Shown: one piece after another, positions 16,035-24,822 of the stretch
Layout of the letters: each line of letters starts with the position of its first letter
How positions within the stretch are numbered: position 1 is the first letter of the stretch
Origin: a virus
IMG/VR virus record: IMGVR_UViG_3300020171_000057
Location: 1-44,482 of that record
Strand: one strand, 5' to 3'
DNA: 44,482 nucleotides
Notes under the pieces: model-generated
What the model was told of the DNA's origin: nothing
Databases searched by the model: none
Seen by the model: only the letters and a program-made list of their open reading frames with translations
Translations under genes and position numbers: made by a program

Positions 16035-16781
16035 TTATCCCATTGCTGAGATTTTAGTATCACTAAATACTACTAAACTTGAAAAACGAACTCCACGAGT
16101 GTTGAGGTTATCAGCAGAGGTGAGTATTGAATTTAGTGTTGGGTCAAGTTCTAACCTTCCGAACGGCCCTTCAATAAAATTCTTCAATACTATAATTTCA
16201 CTTGTCGCTGAGCCATCAAGCTGAGCTAATAGTTTTGTCCTATCTGAGTTCAGGATATTTCCACCAGCCGCATGAATACCAACGTGCCTGATTAAAATAA
16301 AATCAGATGTATTATCTGGTGTAGTTGTAAATGCTGAACTTACAGTATAAGTCATGCCATCAGCCGCCTTAATATACCTTAACTGTCCTGCGCCTGTTCC
16401 TGAATTGATATAAAGCCATCCGCCATCAGCATTGTCATCATGTGCCGCTGTAGTAACAATTGTTGATGTTGAGCTGGAAACATCTAAATCAGTAGAAGCG
16501 GTTAAATCGTAATAAGCCTTCCAGATATTAACTGGTTGGACTATCTGTACTAACGCCTGATATACTACTGGTGTCCCGATATGAGTTGTCTGTACTGCTG
16601 GAACATCTAACGCTACTGCAAAAGCGTCTACTCCTGCATTAGCAGAAAGTATCAACCCTGTGGTATCTGTACCATTACCATCTACTCCCCAAATCAGAGC
16701 TTCACCAGCTACTATCACATTCGTAGCGCTATATATAGGCAGTTTTATTTCTCCGCTACCATATTCATTAGCTTTAATCAT
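16035..16781 (-). CDS. Head protein upstream of the major capsid gene
   Basis: This 248-residue protein is beta-rich and A/T/D-rich, beginning MIKANEYGSGEIKLPIYSA. The centre (DNADGGWLYINSGTGAGQLR, then TYTVSSAFTTTPDNTSDF) resembles a head decoration or fibre-like Ig/jelly-roll domain, and the C-terminus (GPFGRLELDPTLNSIL) may anchor it. The position between the zinc-ribbon proteins and the coat gene is where decoration proteins or capsid cofactors are found. It has a strong AAAAGGAG site. Call by position and composition only. Confidence 0.6.
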   Translation of the reverse strand: MIKANEYGSGEIKLPIYSATNVIVAGEALIWGVDGNGTDTTGLILSANAGVDAFAVALDVPAVQTTHIGTPVVYQALVQIVQPVNIWKAYYDLTASTDLDVSSSTSTIVTTAAHDDNADGGWLYINSGTGAGQLRYIKAADGMTYTVSSAFTTTPDNTSDFILIRHVGIHAAGGNILNSDRTKLLAQLDGSATSEIIVLKNFIEGPFGRLELDPTLNSILTSADNLNTRGVRFSSLVVFSDTKISAMG

Positions 16782-16838
16782 TTTATTTCTCCTTTTAACT
16801 GTTCCCTAAAGCGATTAAGAGTATAACAGTAAGTCTCA

Positions 16839-17531
16839 TCAGTAATAATTGAAGCTCCCACATTGGGGGCATCCACTATTTCCTGTCGCTTCAGTCGCAT
16901 TTCCGTTACTCATTAACATGGCACAATCAACATAGGCTGTGCCATCCGCGTTATCCGCGTATATATAGACATCAATAGAACTTACTGAAGCTGGGCAAAT
17001 GACTACTACCGATATATCCTCAAACATCTCTTGCCCACGATTATAATTAGAATAGTAAGTAGTAGAACCTACTTTTAAACCTAATCTAATTACGTCTTTC
17101 GTGGAGCATTTCACCCTCGCCCTAAATGAAACTGTCTTAGAATTAAGGTTAGAAGGTGTTGCGTAAGACTGTGTTAAGGATTTAGTAGTGCCACTTCTGG
17201 TAATCTGTATACTATAACTTCCATCATCAGATTTATCAAAATATCCTGAAGTTGAGGTTTTAGTTATAGTTCCAGTTACTGTCCAACTATCCAGAGTGCT
17301 ACCTGTCCAATTTTCAAACGAGCCGTTGGTTAAATAATTCCCACTCGTTATAGTTTCTCCTGCGTATTCTGTGAAATCCTTTGCATCCCGACTTGTATTG
17401 CAAATAAATCCGCACTGTTTACAGTAAACAAAGCCTGCTTCTTTATAAGGGCCTAAATCTCTATGAAGCCCTTTAGTAAGAGGTTCTGAATAAATATTTC
17501 CTTGTTTAGCTGTTGGCGATGGATGACCCAT
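16839..17531 (-). CDS. Carbohydrate-binding-like jelly roll inserted in a zinc ribbon
   Basis: This 230-residue protein has one half of a zinc ribbon near the N-terminus (YCKQCGFIC, Cys37/40) and the other half at the very end (CPQC, Cys221/224). Between them, residues 65-215 look like a family 4/9-type carbohydrate-binding jelly roll (LTNGSFENWTGSTLDSWTV, DGSYSIQI, SVSFRAR-like strand, AYVDCAMLM). The two CxxC pairs could join into one zinc site when the jelly roll folds. The gene lies next to another small zinc-ribbon gene in the head module. A sugar-binding head accessory is an inference. Confidence 0.65.
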   Translation of the reverse strand: MGHPSPTAKQGNIYSEPLTKGLHRDLGPYKEAGFVYCKQCGFICNTSRDAKDFTEYAGETITSGNYLTNGSFENWTGSTLDSWTVTGTITKTSTSGYFDKSDDGSYSIQITRSGTTKSLTQSYATPSNLNSKTVSFRARVKCSTKDVIRLGLKVGSTTYYSNYNRGQEMFEDISVVVICPASVSSIDVYIYADNADGTAYVDCAMLMSNGNATEATGNSGCPQCGSFNYY

Positions 17532-17540
17532 AATTTCCTT

Positions 17541-17768
17541 TTAACATATTGCTCCTCCGTGATAATAAGGTTGAATTGAAGGATAATATGGATAATTATA
17601 ATCTCTATATGGTCTGCCACAAGTAGGACAATATCCACAATGAGGGCAAACTCCACCAGTTAAATGATTTATGTTCGCACTTCCTGTTTGTCCTTGTTTT
17701 TGCATTTGTTCTTTAAATTGTTTTAATGTATCTTCCGAATTGGACGGAGTAGATTTTTCGTTTTCCAT
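17541..17768 (-). CDS. Small zinc-ribbon protein of the head module
   Basis: This 75-residue protein has a flexible, charged N-terminus (MENEKSTPSNSEDTLKQFKE), followed by CPHCGYCPTCGRPY, a tight cluster of four cysteines that should bind zinc, and then a tyrosine/proline-rich tail (YNYPYYPSIQPYYHGG). The start shares one base with the upstream stop (TAATG). Function unknown; it pairs with the zinc-ribbon/jelly-roll protein just downstream. Confidence 0.65.
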   Translation of the reverse strand: MENEKSTPSNSEDTLKQFKEQMQKQGQTGSANINHLTGGVCPHCGYCPTCGRPYRDYNYPYYPSIQPYYHGGAIC

Positions 17769-18607
17769 TAACTCCTCCCACCATCTGGTTTAGTAAACTG
17801 TAAAAATACATTCCTATCATTCGCCGCTTTAGAGTTAGGAAATCTCCTGCGATATTCCTGAAAACTTGTTTCCATTTCTGGGGATAGCGGACTTCCAGAA
17901 CCGCCACCACCAGCAGGAGGTAATCCTTGATTTGACTGAGTATTTAGAAAATCATTAACTCCTTGAGCTGCGGCATTCTTTCTCATCTCATCAAACTTCC
18001 TGCCTTTGACTCTTAAAAGAGCATCTTCCCAAGTCTTTTTATTTGCCCTATACTGTAAGGGAACAGCAGCTACTTCTTTTTTAACATCTTCTTCAAATCC
18101 TTTAGCTTCAGCAGAACCTAAAACCTCATTCTCAATTCCAAAACTCTGAGTTTGTAATTGGTCTCTATGTTCAAGCATAGCGTTAAAAATAAACGCTTCC
18201 CGCTGCCCTGTGGGCATTTTAGCTAACTGAATTTGTAAAGGGTCGGTAATCTGCTTTCCTGTGTAAGGGTCATAAATAATCTCTTGTTCCTCTGGCGCTT
18301 GATAATGAGGTTGCCCTTGAGGAGCTACATAGCCAGGTCTTGGTATGACATTCCCTTTATCATCTACCGTTAAACTGCCTTGCGACTGTTGTTCTACCTG
18401 AGTCTTTACTGTATTGACTACATTTTTAGTCCTTCCAAGTTCTGTCTCAGCTTCACGATAGCTTTTAGCAAAGTCATCATTACTCTTAAAATTCTTTGCT
18501 TTCATCACTTCTTCATACGGTGTCGGCTGAGGTGGTTGATTACCTGCCGAAGCCGCACCTGCCGCAGGATTAACCTGTGGATTAGGATTTGGGTTATTCG
18601 GTTCCAT
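17768..18607 (-). CDS. Capsid scaffold protein candidate
   Basis: This 279-residue protein begins with an N/P/A/Q-rich flexible region (residues 1-30), then a helix (YEEVMKAKNFKSNDDFAKSY), a Q/P-rich central stretch and helical, charged segments (EDVKKEVAAVPLQYRANKK), ending in a glycine-rich linker and a basic C-terminus (RRRFPNSKAANDRNVF). This is the usual make-up of scaffolding proteins, and the gene lies between portal and coat, the usual place. No protease domain is visible. Inference from composition and order. Confidence 0.68.
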   Translation of the reverse strand: MEPNNPNPNPQVNPAAGAASAGNQPPQPTPYEEVMKAKNFKSNDDFAKSYREAETELGRTKNVVNTVKTQVEQQSQGSLTVDDKGNVIPRPGYVAPQGQPHYQAPEEQEIIYDPYTGKQITDPLQIQLAKMPTGQREAFIFNAMLEHRDQLQTQSFGIENEVLGSAEAKGFEEDVKKEVAAVPLQYRANKKTWEDALLRVKGRKFDEMRKNAAAQGVNDFLNTQSNQGLPPAGGGGSGSPLSPEMETSFQEYRRRFPNSKAANDRNVFLQFTKPDGGRS

Positions 18608-18638
18608 AAATCTCCTTTTTGCCCGCCTATCTCATAAG

Positions 18639-20741
18639 TTAGGGCATTCTGTTAGGCATACCTTGTGGCATACCTTGTGGCTGTTGCATTCTTTGCTGCA
18701 TAAGTTTCTGTGCTAAAAGTGCAAGTATCTGCGGAGGGAGTCCGCCATTGCCTCCTGGCGGCATCCCTTGTCCACCCATTTGCGGAGGTTGAGGCATTCC
18801 TTGAGGCAAGCCCTGTGGAGCTCCTTGAGGAAGCCCTGGCGCCCCTTGCGGTAAGCCCGCTGGCTGAGGTGGTTGCATTGGCTGCATCGGCATATTCGGA
18901 TTTATCATTATAAAATCTTCTACATCTTCTAATCCAAGCCATAAAGCAATTCTCTTTATAATATTAGGATAGTTTGTAATCGCTTGAGCTGGAGGTATTT
19001 TAGCAGTGAGTTCCATTAACTTGGTAAGTTTATCTATATTCTGGGCTTTATCTATACTCTCACTTAACCCTGTGCAGAAGAAGTTAAGGTTTTGTGTAAT
19101 TGCCCCTGGCGTATACTGATAGACTTTACTCACCCCTAATTGCTTTAACTCATCCTGACTTGCTATAAGCTCTATAGCCTTATTCTGTTTAAAGAATTGC
19201 CTTGTAAGTATAAAAGCCCTATTAGCGATCTGTCTGACTCCCATTAACTCCATCATTACTAAGTCAGGTTTTAATTTTTGGATAGACTGACTTAACATCA
19301 TTTGCATACCACCTAAAGTATCTGGTAAGTCTTTCTGGTTTCCTGTGGGTTGAAGCGAAGCGGTAGCTCCAGTTATTTCTCTATGATCATTGACTGCTGT
19401 TTCTTCTTCTTTGTAATCATCAGGGGTTAAAGTAACTGGAATATCAGGTCTTGCCGCCTTATCAACGTCAGTGCAAGATTTCCAAAGCCCAGGAACAGCA
19501 GTCTGTAACTCTTTCTTTTTAATCTTTTTATCTAAAGCGTTATACCAGCCTCCGCCTTTTAAGAGTTTCTTCTTCATATCACTACGGATATTTACATTAA
19601 GATTAGCCCTATCTTCCGCGTCTTTACCTATCTGGACTACACCTATGCCGTAATAAGATGGCTTCTCATCTTCAGTCCAGACTATATGAAAGAGAGGAGG
19701 TTTCTTATCCCAACGAGGATTTTCCTTCTTCTGTATTAGATACTGGCGATTAGCAATCGTAATCCACATCTTCTTTTCTTCGCCTTTAGATTTAGTTTTT
19801 CCTTCTCTATCAGTTTCGCTATCGCTATAAAATCCCCAGTAATGCAGTAACTCTATGCGCGGGTTCTTATCATCTTTATATTCGCCTTCTTTTTCTAAAC
19901 GTTTAAGGTCTTTATTATCACCGAAGATACTTTCTTCTATTAAATCCATATTATCGAAAGCAGAATAGCCCATAGCCTTCGCTTTTGTTTCCTTACGTTT
20001 CAAGTCATTATAGGTTACAAACTCCTGTTTAATAACTGGGAAGTCATCATCATCACTTAATTTGTTAGGGTGTATTCGCCAAGAAAATATACTCGCTTTC
20101 TTCATTTTATATCTATCTTCTACTATCTTTTTGTTCCATTGGAGTTTCTTAACAGTCTTAATTCCTACTTCTTCTGTCCTGACATTGCCTTCTTCATCGA
20201 ATATACGGTTGCCATCAGGTAATACCATAGGGCGATAATCTGGCTCCTGGACATCTTTTTCCTCTGGGACTGTATCTACTTTCTGATACCACTCGTCCTC
20301 AAATAATCCTGTGCCATAGATAGCGGCTGAACGCATACCTGACAGAAATTCTTTACTGATTAAGCCTATCTTGAACCAGTGAGCGACCATTGATTTACCT
20401 ACAAGCGCCTGAAGTTCGTCATTTACCTCGGTAGAGTCTGTATCTATGGGAGCTGAAGTCGGGAATAATGCTGAATGATACCTTGCAACGAGTGTCTTTT
20501 CTGCTTGCCAAGATAATCGCTTATGAAATTGTGATTGCCATTCCTCATCACGCTTGGGTTTTACGCCAATCCATTGATCGTAATAACGCTCAAACTCCTG
20601 TAACTTATTACCCCAATGAGCGTCCCAAGACTCCCAAGAGTCTTTAACGAACATTACAATTGGCTCTAAAGTCTCGGTTTTCTTTAAACTATTATCTGCT
20701 GTTGACTTCGTATTATAATGACTTACTTTTTCTTGTCCCAT
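18639..20741 (-). CDS. Portal protein
   Basis: This 700-residue protein matches podovirus portal proteins in length and layout. The N-terminal helical region carries PIVMFVKDSWESWDAHW and LSWQAEKTLVARYHSALFPT; the middle has YGTGLFEDEWYQKV and the wing-like beta region; further on are the stem helices (QKLKPDLVMMELMGVRQIAN). The C-terminal 90 residues are a low-complexity P/Q/G/M tail (GLPQGAPGLPQGAPQGLPQG), as seen in several podovirus portals. It forms the dodecameric ring for DNA entry and lies between the terminase region and the scaffold. Confidence 0.85.
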   Translation of the reverse strand: MGQEKVSHYNTKSTADNSLKKTETLEPIVMFVKDSWESWDAHWGNKLQEFERYYDQWIGVKPKRDEEWQSQFHKRLSWQAEKTLVARYHSALFPTSAPIDTDSTEVNDELQALVGKSMVAHWFKIGLISKEFLSGMRSAAIYGTGLFEDEWYQKVDTVPEEKDVQEPDYRPMVLPDGNRIFDEEGNVRTEEVGIKTVKKLQWNKKIVEDRYKMKKASIFSWRIHPNKLSDDDDFPVIKQEFVTYNDLKRKETKAKAMGYSAFDNMDLIEESIFGDNKDLKRLEKEGEYKDDKNPRIELLHYWGFYSDSETDREGKTKSKGEEKKMWITIANRQYLIQKKENPRWDKKPPLFHIVWTEDEKPSYYGIGVVQIGKDAEDRANLNVNIRSDMKKKLLKGGGWYNALDKKIKKKELQTAVPGLWKSCTDVDKAARPDIPVTLTPDDYKEEETAVNDHREITGATASLQPTGNQKDLPDTLGGMQMMLSQSIQKLKPDLVMMELMGVRQIANRAFILTRQFFKQNKAIELIASQDELKQLGVSKVYQYTPGAITQNLNFFCTGLSESIDKAQNIDKLTKLMELTAKIPPAQAITNYPNIIKRIALWLGLEDVEDFIMINPNMPMQPMQPPQPAGLPQGAPGLPQGAPQGLPQGMPQPPQMGGQGMPPGGNGGLPPQILALLAQKLMQQRMQQPQGMPQGMPNRMP

Positions 20742-20749
20742 AGTTTACC

Positions 20750-22819
20750 TCAGACTCTGTAGTGTATCGATTTCGGTTCTTTCTGTTTCTTTATATTAGC
20801 AAAACTCTCAGCTTCGTATTTAGGTAAAGCTGAAAATAAGTCAAAACCTTTCTTTTTAATATCATCTTTAATCTCTGGTGTTAATTCTAATGCTGGCTGT
20901 TTAAGATAGACTGGGCTACCGTCTTTCTTAGTTCCAGTAGGCATCAAGATTTCAGTTATCTTTCCACCTGTTAAATCCCGTAGTATATTTGGTATCTGTT
21001 TATCATATAGGTTCTTAGCCCATTCGCCACCAAAACTTAATCCTTTACCTGATAATTTACCTTTTGGATTTTCTATTATTTTTTCAGCAATTCCTTTTCC
21101 AATAACTTCATTTATTTTTCTACCACGCCAATCTGCATGACCTCCCCAAGTTTCTATAATAGTTCCATCTTTTTCTATTTCTAAATTAATATTATGTCCT
21201 TCTTTTTCAATTAAATCTATTGCTTTTGTTTCTCTACCATGCCATTCACTTTTGTTCCATTTAACTTCATTTAAAACAGTTGCTAAATCATACCTATCTG
21301 CCTGTTGTTCACCAGTAGTCCAAGAGATATACTTTTTGCCTTCATTGACACTATCCATTAACCATTTCTTTATTCCAAGTTCCTGCCAGTTTTTGAGGAG
21401 GGGATGGGAAGGTGATTGGTGTTGATTAACCCAATCTTGTGCTTCTTGTTTAGTGTCAAATGCCCTGCCTACATCACTTTCATTGATAGTATCAGTAACC
21501 CACCATTGATTTCCAGGCAAGTTGGTTGCAGGTTCTACTTTATATTGTCCACCGCTACGAGCAGTTTTCGCCCAATCACTCTGCAATTCCTCTAAGAAAG
21601 ATACATCTTCTTTCTTATCGGTTAATCTATCGTTTTTACGCAGATGGAGTAAGGGGTTAGGTTCGTCCCAGTGAGAGGATTTGAAATTTCCTGCCTTGAC
21701 GGAAACATCACCTTGAAGTTCATCTTGAGTTTTAGCTTCACCAACCATGTTCCCATTTTTATCATAGGCACGAAACATTCTATCAATGCTATCATATTTA
21801 ATTATACGAGGGCCAACCATTCCCTCTGTTGGTGCCTTTACCACCACCTCTTTATAATTAGAACCGCCTGGAAGTTGGTATTGGGAGAATTTAGCAGAAG
21901 TTATTCCAGTCGGCTTTTGTGATAAGACTTCTGATATAACCGAGTTTTGGGCGTCTTGGAATGAGAGATATTTTCCAATTATTTGAACCGCATCAGCATA
22001 GGTCGTAGCTTCTGCAGGAGGTTTTAATCTAAGTGCTACAAATTGACTTCCTTTTTTCTCAATAACATATTGATTTATTTCAGTTCCTAATACCCAATAA
22101 TCTTTGCTTGTTTCTTGAAAAGCCTTTTTTAATGAACCTATATCAACTGGTTTTCCCCCCTTCACCACTTCCTCTATCTGCGGGGTAGACTGTTCTATAT
22201 GTTTAAGCAATTCTTGTTTAGTAACTTTAGATTTGCCTTCAAGGAATTGTGGTATGCCTAATCCTTCAAGTTCTGACTTCCTGACTTTGCCACTTAAAAA
22301 TCCAAGTATCTGGTTAGGTGTAGCCACTTCTTGAGATAATAAAGATAGTAATTGAGGCGTTCTTAGATTAAATGGTATTGTCTGCCCTACCTTCGCAGGC
22401 ACTCCAGCGCCGCTATACATAGAAGTTAGATTTGGGTTTAGTTCAGGCATACGACCTGCTACATAATCGCCTAATCTTGATTTGATAGCGCCAGATTGAG
22501 CAGGATTGAACAATCCTTCGGGTAAGCGACTATAAGCGCCTTCTACACCAGCGTTATATCTATTCTGAAGCATACCACCCTGTAACTGTTGTAATCCTTG
22601 CTGACCTGCCTGCCCTGCCATAGCAATAGCGAGTATTGCTCTCATAGTGTCTAAACCTTGAGGAGTGTTGGTGGCAAGGTTAGTTTCAGGAGCTATCGGG
22701 CCCAAAGCTCCATAATGAAGCGGAGCCATAACAGCGCTTGGAATAGTCCCAATAGGCGTCTTTACGCTTGGAGGCGCTAATCTTCTAAGTAACTCTTGCT
22801 TTAATAGTTCAATATCCAT
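20750..22819 (-). CDS. Polyvalent-type large protein upstream of the portal
   Basis: This 689-residue protein is not a known head component. Residues 165-225 (QILGFLSGKVRKSELEGLG, KVTKQELLKHIEQ) and the block at 380-510 (HWDEPNPLLHLRKNDR, FLEELQSDWAKTA, HPLLKNWQELGIKKWLMDSV, WTTGEQQADRYDL) match, from memory, modules in phage and plasmid polyvalent proteins: large proteins thought to travel with incoming DNA and act in the recipient cell. The biochemical activity of that block is not known to me. The N-terminal 150 residues are A/G/Q-rich like an internal virion protein. The gene ends 9 bases before the portal gene. Confidence 0.6.
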   Translation of the reverse strand: MDIELLKQELLRRLAPPSVKTPIGTIPSAVMAPLHYGALGPIAPETNLATNTPQGLDTMRAILAIAMAGQAGQQGLQQLQGGMLQNRYNAGVEGAYSRLPEGLFNPAQSGAIKSRLGDYVAGRMPELNPNLTSMYSGAGVPAKVGQTIPFNLRTPQLLSLLSQEVATPNQILGFLSGKVRKSELEGLGIPQFLEGKSKVTKQELLKHIEQSTPQIEEVVKGGKPVDIGSLKKAFQETSKDYWVLGTEINQYVIEKKGSQFVALRLKPPAEATTYADAVQIIGKYLSFQDAQNSVISEVLSQKPTGITSAKFSQYQLPGGSNYKEVVVKAPTEGMVGPRIIKYDSIDRMFRAYDKNGNMVGEAKTQDELQGDVSVKAGNFKSSHWDEPNPLLHLRKNDRLTDKKEDVSFLEELQSDWAKTARSGGQYKVEPATNLPGNQWWVTDTINESDVGRAFDTKQEAQDWVNQHQSPSHPLLKNWQELGIKKWLMDSVNEGKKYISWTTGEQQADRYDLATVLNEVKWNKSEWHGRETKAIDLIEKEGHNINLEIEKDGTIIETWGGHADWRGRKINEVIGKGIAEKIIENPKGKLSGKGLSFGGEWAKNLYDKQIPNILRDLTGGKITEILMPTGTKKDGSPVYLKQPALELTPEIKDDIKKKGFDLFSALPKYEAESFANIKKQKEPKSIHYRV

Positions 22820-23016
22820 TATTTCCTATAATGTGATGTTTTGTTCTTTGACTTTCTTTTATTCAAATATTTCTGTTCTTCTGGAGCGATTGTTGGTTTC
22901 TTTGACTTGCCAGATTTACTCATTGCTATTGCGATCGCTTGCTTTTGTGGTCTGCCTGATTCCACCAGTTCACTTATATTCTTTCCGATATTCTTCTTAC
23001 CACGTTTTAAAGGCAT
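22819..23016 (-). CDS. Small basic phage protein
   Basis: The frame is open up to 23070, but the ATG at 23016 has a perfect AGGAGG site, so the protein has 65 residues starting MPLKRGKKNIGKNISEL. It has the pattern of a common small phage protein: a basic start followed by SGRPQKQAIAIAMSKSGKSK, a nucleic-acid-binding-like helix. It overlaps the next gene by one base (TAATG). The 18 extra codons upstream begin with ATGA overlapping the stop of the HNH gene and may be what is left of an earlier gene boundary displaced by the HNH gene. Function unknown. Confidence 0.65.
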   Translation of the reverse strand: MPLKRGKKNIGKNISELVESGRPQKQAIAIAMSKSGKSKKPTIAPEEQKYLNKRKSKNKTSHYRK

Positions 23017-23066
23017 ATTCCCTCCTGGTTTAACTATTTCTTGAAAATTTCCTGATGTCATTGAAC

Positions 23067-23594
23067 TCATATAAAATTGTTTCTCTTTGCTCTACCTTTA
23101 TAATTATCTGTTTTTTTATGGCAATCCTCACATAAGGTTTTGCCATTATCAACTATATATCTTAAATCTGGATAATTTTTCCAAGATTTTATATGATGAG
23201 CAGTTATATAAACTCCACTTAAACCACAATTCTGACAAGTATATAAATCTCTATCAAAAACTGCTTCCCTCCATAGTTTATAATTTATATCGAAATATTG
23301 TCGTCTTTCTGCTGTGCTTCTGCCACCTTTCCAATTAGGAGATTTACTTCCTTTGCAAGCTTCACTAAGTTTTCTTCTCTGTTCTTCTGAAAGTTTTATA
23401 TTTTTATGAGCAATACTCATATTTTTCTTCGCTTCAATACTATGTTTTTTACCCTTATTTATAATACTTAGTTTTAATTTATGTTCTTCTGAAAGTTTCC
23501 TACCTTTATTAGCAAGACTTATATTTCTTTTTGTTTCTTCTGTCATAGGTTTACGTTTAATTTCATGAGTTCTTATATACACACCTTTTGGCAT
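23067..23594 (-). CDS. Free-standing HNH homing-type endonuclease (copy 2)
   Basis: This 175-residue protein has three to four tandem NUMOD3-like helices (TEETKRNISLANKGRKLSEE; HKLKLSIINKGKKHS; SEEQRRKLSEACKG) for DNA contact, then SPNWKGG and the nuclease: RDLYTCQNCGLSG, TAHHIKSW, DNGKTLCEDCHKKT. It belongs to the same group as copy 1. A hairpin with a T-run lies just upstream (23668-23619), and AGGAG precedes the start. It sits between small unknown genes and the basic protein gene, so it probably was inserted at a gene boundary. Confidence 0.87.
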   Translation of the reverse strand: MPKGVYIRTHEIKRKPMTEETKRNISLANKGRKLSEEHKLKLSIINKGKKHSIEAKKNMSIAHKNIKLSEEQRRKLSEACKGSKSPNWKGGRSTAERRQYFDINYKLWREAVFDRDLYTCQNCGLSGVYITAHHIKSWKNYPDLRYIVDNGKTLCEDCHKKTDNYKGRAKRNNFI

Positions 23595-23618
23595 TATTTT
23601 CTCCTATATAATAAAAAA

Positions 23619-23668
23619 GGGTTAACCAACTCGTGAATAGGGATATTAACTCACGAATCAATTAACCC
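23619..23668 (-). terminator. Two-stage hairpin with T-run in front of HNH copy 2
   Basis: On the minus strand, GGGTTAA pairs with TTAACCC, a symmetric 5/5 internal loop follows, and TTCGTGA pairs with TCACGAG around a 14-base loop. TTTTTTATT follows directly, so it has the form of an intrinsic terminator or attenuator. Its 3' side (CCCTTTTTTATT, then a ribosome site and an HNH gene) resembles that of the two HNH genes at 31381 and 39157, but no A1/A2 pseudoknot strand is found here and no promoter is visible. Confidence 0.7.
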
Positions 23669-23695
23669 TCTGTTTTGTTACAGTTAGGCGATTAT

Positions 23696-24034
23696 TTAGT
23701 TATACAGCCACGTTGCCACTTTCACCCTCAATTCGTCTAATGGTTCTACAAAATTATCACATTCTCGCATTTCTACAACTTCGTTTATACGGTTAAATTT
23801 TATTGTTTGCCTATAGTGTTGTTTGCCCATTGACACTGGTAACACTGGTTGTTGATATGCCTGTTGCCAATCTTGCGTTGTTGAAGTAGCTGCATTACCC
23901 CAACCACCTAAAGCACTACCTAACATACCTATGCCAATACCTTGATAAGGTGATTGAGCCAGAGGTGGAGCTTGTATTTGCTGTTGTGCCAATGTCTGAT
24001 AATATCGTAATAATTCCTTATCTATTTCTCCCAT
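23696..24034 (-). CDS. Unknown protein of the terminase-portal interval
   Basis: This 112-residue protein has a helical N-terminus (DKELLRYYQTLAQQQIQAPP), a glycine-rich centre (GIGIGMLGSALGGWGNAA) and a C-terminal part with NEVVEMRECDNFVEPLDELR. Its start shares one base with the upstream stop (TAATG). A short Q/G-rich protein near the portal could be virion-associated. No family recognised. Confidence 0.58.
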   Translation of the reverse strand: MGEIDKELLRYYQTLAQQQIQAPPLAQSPYQGIGIGMLGSALGGWGNAATSTTQDWQQAYQQPVLPVSMGKQHYRQTIKFNRINEVVEMRECDNFVEPLDELRVKVATWLYN

Positions 24035-24441
24035 TATCTTAACCTTTTCTCTAATGTCAAGTTCACGTTAGGAAGCCTTGCCATTAAAGCCTGGTATATT
24101 TCTTTAAGGTTCCCAAGTTCTACATTAAAGCGTCCTTCAAGTTTACCGTGTAATTCTTTAGTCAACTGTAATAGCGCCGCAGTCTGTTCTTCCCTGAATT
24201 TATTTAAATCCTCATTATATTTCTTTTCAAGCTCAATTTGTTTCTTTGCAACCTCACTATCTTTCCGTTCCTCGTTAATCTTAACCATGTGCTTTATTTC
24301 CTCCTGCTCAAGGCGTTTCTTGAGCTTCAAATCTTCAAGTTCTTCTTTCGTAACCCTCAATGCCTTTACAGTCTTTTCATATTCAGCCTGTAATTCATTG
24401 ACATCCGTTTGCTTAATAAATAACTTGCTCCACAATCCCAT
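24034..24441 (-). CDS. Coiled-coil protein
   Basis: This 135-residue protein is almost wholly charged helix (ELQAEYEKTVKALRVTKEEL, KKQIELEKKYNEDLNKFREE), so it should form a long parallel coiled coil. No membrane segment or cysteine cluster. The AAGGAGG ribosome site is good. It may be a scaffold-like or DNA-associated helper; nothing specific can be assigned. Confidence 0.6.
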   Translation of the reverse strand: MGLWSKLFIKQTDVNELQAEYEKTVKALRVTKEELEDLKLKKRLEQEEIKHMVKINEERKDSEVAKKQIELEKKYNEDLNKFREEQTAALLQLTKELHGKLEGRFNVELGNLKEIYQALMARLPNVNLTLEKRLR

Positions 24442-24442
24442 T

Positions 24443-24640
24443 TTAAGCCTCCTTTTTGTTAAGGTTAGTTTGTATGTTAACAGCTGGTATATGCTTAGTA
24501 AAATTACAGTTTATAGGCACACCCGACTGAAAGTTTATTTCTAACTTGCCGAATAACTTATTAGTTCGTATGTTCATAAGCTCTTGGTTATGATTAAATC
24601 GCAGTTCAAAATCTGAAATCCAATCACAGGAGTTAATCAT
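24443..24640 (-). CDS. Small protein, function unknown
   Basis: This 65-residue protein begins MINSCDWISDFELRF and contains FGKLEINFQSGVPINCNFTK, probably a small alpha/beta domain. It overlaps its upstream neighbour by ATGA and ends 2 bases before the coiled-coil gene. No motif or family recognised. Confidence 0.55.
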   Translation of the reverse strand: MINSCDWISDFELRFNHNQELMNIRTNKLFGKLEINFQSGVPINCNFTKHIPAVNIQTNLNKKEA

Positions 24641-24822
24641 TTCTCTGTTAATTTCAATAATAGTTTATAATGCCCATTTACACAAGGGATTATCTCTAAT
24701 TTATATTTTGAGTCTTTAAATACTTCTTCTAATATATTATGTAAATAAGTTATAGAAACTGTATCACCATCTTCTTTGCCTATCACATCTAATATAATGT
24801 CAAGGACTATTTCATTCATCAT
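24637..24822 (-). CDS. Small acidic protein, function unknown
   Basis: This 61-residue protein (MMNEIVLDIILDVIGKEDGD) has an acidic, hydrophobic helix followed by YLHNILEEVFKDSKYKLEII and a strand. Start and stop are both joined to neighbours by ATGA overlaps, which supports translation as part of a chain of small genes. No family recognised. Confidence 0.55.
   Translation of the reverse strand: MMNEIVLDIILDVIGKEDGDTVSITYLHNILEEVFKDSKYKLEIIPCVNGHYKLLLKLTEK

Noticed and set aside
18652-18942. 96-codon minus-strand frame rich in R, S and A
   Set aside because: It is the shifted frame of the P/Q/G/M repeat tail of the portal gene.
23619-23668. Sixth member of the pseudoknot leader family
   Set aside because: The B stem, inner hairpin and T-run are there, but no A1/A2 crossing pair and no promoter were found, so it is listed only as a terminator.
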